Of a stretch of 5,715 nucleotides of DNA, positions 5,680 to 5,715 are shown one piece after another; within the stretch, counting starts at the first letter, position 1, and every line of letters begins with the position of its first letter. The notes beneath the pieces are model-generated. The model saw only the letters and a list, made by a program, of their open reading frames with translations, was not told where the DNA came from and did no database searches. Origin of the DNA: Streptosporangiaceae bacterium (GTDB lineage Bacteria; Actinomycetota; Actinomycetes; Streptosporangiales; Streptosporangiaceae). The translations under genes were made by a program, and so were the position numbers. The stretch covers positions 1 through 5,715 of the forward strand of contig JASHYW010000304.1 in the NCBI GenBank assembly GCA_030042885.1, written 5' to 3'.

Positions 5680-5715
5680 CTGCCGCAGCAGGTCGCCGCC
5701 CGCGGTGCCCCGGCT

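Overview
The window is high-GC DNA (strong G/C bias at third codon positions, leaderless-type promoters). It most likely comes from the chromosome of an actinobacterium. Two things point there: a divergent protein O-mannosyltransferase / RsmI pair, arranged as in mycobacteria (Rv1002c/Rv1003), and an ECF sigma factor of the SigR/SigH type. I cannot fix the genus. An order such as Streptosporangiales is only a guess.

Layout, left to right. (1) 1-236, + strand: the C-terminal end of a short-chain dehydrogenase that closely resembles type II 3-hydroxyacyl-CoA dehydrogenase (HSD10-like); its start lies outside the window. (2) 302-2245, + strand: a full-length asparagine synthetase-like protein of 647 aa. 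Its synthetase half looks intact, but its glutaminase half has lost the N-terminal Cys nucleophile and two further active-site residues. (3) 2246-2363: a convergent intergenic region with a 13-bp direct repeat and a short inverted repeat. (4) 2364-2945, - strand: an ECF sigma factor of the SigR/SigH group with no adjacent anti-sigma gene. (5) 2946-3134: its 5' region, with a good ribosome binding site, a possible promoter and a stem-loop. (6) 3135-4757, - strand: polyprenyl-phosphate-mannose protein mannosyltransferase (membrane GT39). (7) 4758-4779: a 22-bp divergent intergenic region with two face-to-face -10-like hexamers, each placed for a leaderless mRNA. (8) 4780-5679, + strand: rsmI, the 16S rRNA C1402 2'-O-methyltransferase. 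Its usual C-terminal helical domain appears to be replaced by a tail encoded by six 18-bp tandem repeats. (9) 5680-5715: 36 bp in which I can assign nothing.

The genes do not form one pathway. pmt and rsmI are conserved housekeeping neighbours: secreted-protein O-mannosylation and ribosome decoding-centre modification. The sigma factor is likely a stress regulator. The dehydrogenase and the asparagine synthetase-like gene run in the same direction 65 bp apart and could be co-transcribed, but no functional link is visible.

The most unusual item is the asparagine synthetase-like protein with three of the standard glutaminase active-site positions changed together. This suggests an enzyme that uses free ammonia or catalyses another amide-forming or cyclising reaction. 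The second is the repeat-encoded tail of RsmI.
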